DNA of 33,521 nt from Leucobacter sp. PH1c. Lineage in GTDB: Bacteria > Actinomycetota > Actinomycetes > Actinomycetales > Microbacteriaceae. Positions 32,277 through 33,521 of this stretch are shown here, one piece after another. How positions within the stretch are numbered: the stretch's first letter is position 1; each line of letters opens with the position of its first letter. The stretch spans positions 1-33,521 of the forward strand of contig NZ_AYMV01000041.1 in assembly GCF_000633415.1 (NCBI RefSeq), read 5' to 3'. Made by a program: the position numbers and the translations under genes. A model generated the notes under the pieces. The model was not told the DNA's origin and made no database searches. It worked only from the letters and a program-made list of their open reading frames with translations.

Positions 32277-33521
32277 ATGGGTTCAGTATTTTGGGCGAAA
32301 CGCCCCGACACGGGAACGCCGCCGGTTGCCGGCCGCCGTGTTGCTGCTGCCGGGCTTGCCGCGTCAGTGGTCGCGGCGAGCCTGTTCAGCGGCGGTGCCG
32401 CTCAGGCCGCCCCGCTCGAGGGCGACTTCAGCGGTCACGTCCGCGCCTATGGCGCATTCGCGGCGGCCGACGTGGGCGGTGGCCTGCTCGGCTCGCTGCT
32501 GAACGCGCGCGCGAACATCGCCGAGTCGATCTCCGTCGCCGACAGCCAGGGCCTCGCGCACTACGGCCAGCTCGGTGCCTTCAACTTCGGCATCCCGAGC
32601 AGCATCCTGAACGATCCGGATGCGCGCTCCTACGCTCGCGCGACCCCCGTCGGGGTGGGCGCGCTGGGCATTCCCGTGCAGCCGGTCAAGGCTGAGTCGT
32701 TCTCGCGCACGAACACGGAGGGCGGCCAGAAGAACCAGGACTTCGGCAAGATCAACCTCCAGCCGCTCGCCTCGCTCAACGCGCTCACCGGGAGCGCGAT
32801 GAGCTCGTGGGCTCCGGTGGTCGGGGCCGGTTCTGGCGTGCTGGCGCAGGTCGACCAGACGACCGCCGAGGCGCAGATCGTCACCCAGATCCCGCTCCTG
32901 CCGTCGATCCTCCAGCCGATGCTGCCGCTCGCCGGAGCAGCCCTCGGCAAGACCGCGGGAAGCGTGAACCTCGTTCCCGACGACGCGTGCATCGACGGCA
33001 CCGCCGTCGAGGCGACCTCGCGCTGGCAGTTCGGTGAGGCCAAGGTGCTTGGCGAGACGCTTCGCGTGTCCTGGGGTGCCGGCCAGAACGCCGACCAGTG
33101 GCCGGAGGTGACGGCACGCGTCAACGGCCAGACCGGTGGCGCGCAGCTCGTCGTCAGCGAGCTGCCCGACATGACCGTCTCGGTCATCGGCGGCGCGGCC
33201 AGCGTGAGCCTGCACCCGGGGATGAGCCTCGAGCTCGACAAGATCCTCCCGAAGGCGCTCACGGCGATCCTCACCGGTGAGATCTCGTACGAGGGCATCA
33301 CGAACAAGCAGGAGTCCCAGGACGGCACGCACGCCTCGGGCACGATGAACGGCCTCGGCATGGACGTGTCGCTGCTCGACCTTCCCTTCATCGGCGCGCT
33401 CGGCAACCTCGAGTTCGGCATGATGAAGACGGACGTCGCGGCGAACATCCAGGCCGGCGGCATCTCCTGCACGCCCGAGCCCGAGTCGAACGTGAACGCT
33501 TCGGCGTCGGCGTCGGCGTCG
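32277..33521 (+). CDS. Secreted choice-of-anchor G family protein, partial (C-terminus beyond right edge)
   Basis: The frame is open from the ATG at 32277 to the window end (415 codons, no stop). Residues 1-44 form a signal peptide: charged start, RRVAAAGLAASVVAASLF core, AQA cleavage before APLEGD. The mature part resembles choice-of-anchor G proteins: GHVRAYGAFAAADVGGGLLGSLL, FSRTNTEGG, the DDACIDG segment and a second Cys near GISCTPEPE. It is expected at the cell surface, with a variable C-terminal anchor in this family. The window ends in Ser-Ala dipeptides, probably a stalk. The ribosome binding site is weak. Function is unknown; it may be controlled by the LuxR gene upstream. Confidence 0.82.
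   Translation, partial: MGSVFWAKRPDTGTPPVAGRRVAAAGLAASVVAASLFSGGAAQAAPLEGDFSGHVRAYGAFAAADVGGGLLGSLLNARANIAESISVADSQGLAHYGQLGAFNFGIPSSILNDPDARSYARATPVGVGALGIPVQPVKAESFSRTNTEGGQKNQDFGKINLQPLASLNALTGSAMSSWAPVVGAGSGVLAQVDQTTAEAQIVTQIPLLPSILQPMLPLAGAALGKTAGSVNLVPDDACIDGTAVEATSRWQFGEAKVLGETLRVSWGAGQNADQWPEVTARVNGQTGGAQLVVSELPDMTVSVIGGAASVSLHPGMSLELDKILPKALTAILTGEISYEGITNKQESQDGTHASGTMNGLGMDVSLLDLPFIGALGNLEFGMMKTDVAANIQAGGISCTPEPESNVNASASASAS
33498..33521 (+). repeat. Ser-Ala dipeptide repeat running off the window
   Basis: Four consecutive Ala-Ser pairs (GCTTCG then GCGTCG units) end the window in frame with the anchor-G protein. The array length is unknown because it continues beyond the edge. 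Confidence 0.8.

Overview
The window is high-GC DNA with the dense, overlapping gene layout of an actinobacterium. The housekeeping block parA-like/scpA/scpB/rluB/tyrA/cmk/der is typical of Actinobacteria. Secreted bacterial-Ig-repeat and 'choice-of-anchor G' proteins, Ala/Pro/Gly-rich inserts and possible leaderless promoters point to Microbacteriaceae, perhaps a Leucobacter relative (inference from gene content; no rRNA is present). I see no tRNA, rRNA, CRISPR array, transposase or integrase.

Layout. (1) 1-1972, minus: start of a secreted protein with a ricin-B-like N-terminal region and tandem Ig-like repeats, cut by the left edge. (2) 2269-9138, plus: a tightly packed eight-gene cluster comprising a lipoprotein solute-binding protein, ABC permease, ABC ATPase, crotonase, acyl-CoA ligase, TetR regulator, SDR dehydrogenase and MaoC-type hydratase. 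It looks like an import, CoA-activation and beta-oxidation-like pathway for an unknown carboxylate. (3) 9205-16570, plus: chromosome segregation and housekeeping genes, ended by a strong terminator at 16615-16660. (4) 16696-18623, plus: a DUF817 membrane protein coupled to an unrecognised membrane protein. (5) 18721-21954, minus: a DUF4190 protein, a DHA2-type MFS exporter and its probable TetR repressor, with a doubled operator at 22029-22056. (6) 22182-26731: an RraA-family protein, a YhhN lysoplasmalogenase, a convergent Nudix-NYN fusion, an ABC-F ATPase and a PadR-like regulator. (7) 26732-27396: an AT-rich promoter zone followed by GC-rich DNA without a credible gene. (8) 27397-29351: a DUF5819 plus HTTM pair resembling SdpA/SdpB. 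(9) 29496-33521: a large LuxR-type ATPase regulator with a damaged Walker A motif, a double hairpin, and a secreted choice-of-anchor G protein running off the right edge in Ser-Ala repeats.

The best candidate for an undescribed system is the cluster at 2269-9138. Its binding protein resembles amino-acid binders and keeps the carboxylate-binding Arg, but Gln replaces the Asp that normally holds the alpha-amino group. The same operon encodes a CoA ligase. Together these suggest a carboxylate that is not an alpha-amino acid is imported, activated, hydrated and oxidised. A 24-bp GATC-rich palindrome just after the operon's probable -10 element, and a related 16-bp palindrome just before the internal tetR gene, suggest autoregulated repression. 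A second candidate is the SdpAB-like pair at 27397-29351.
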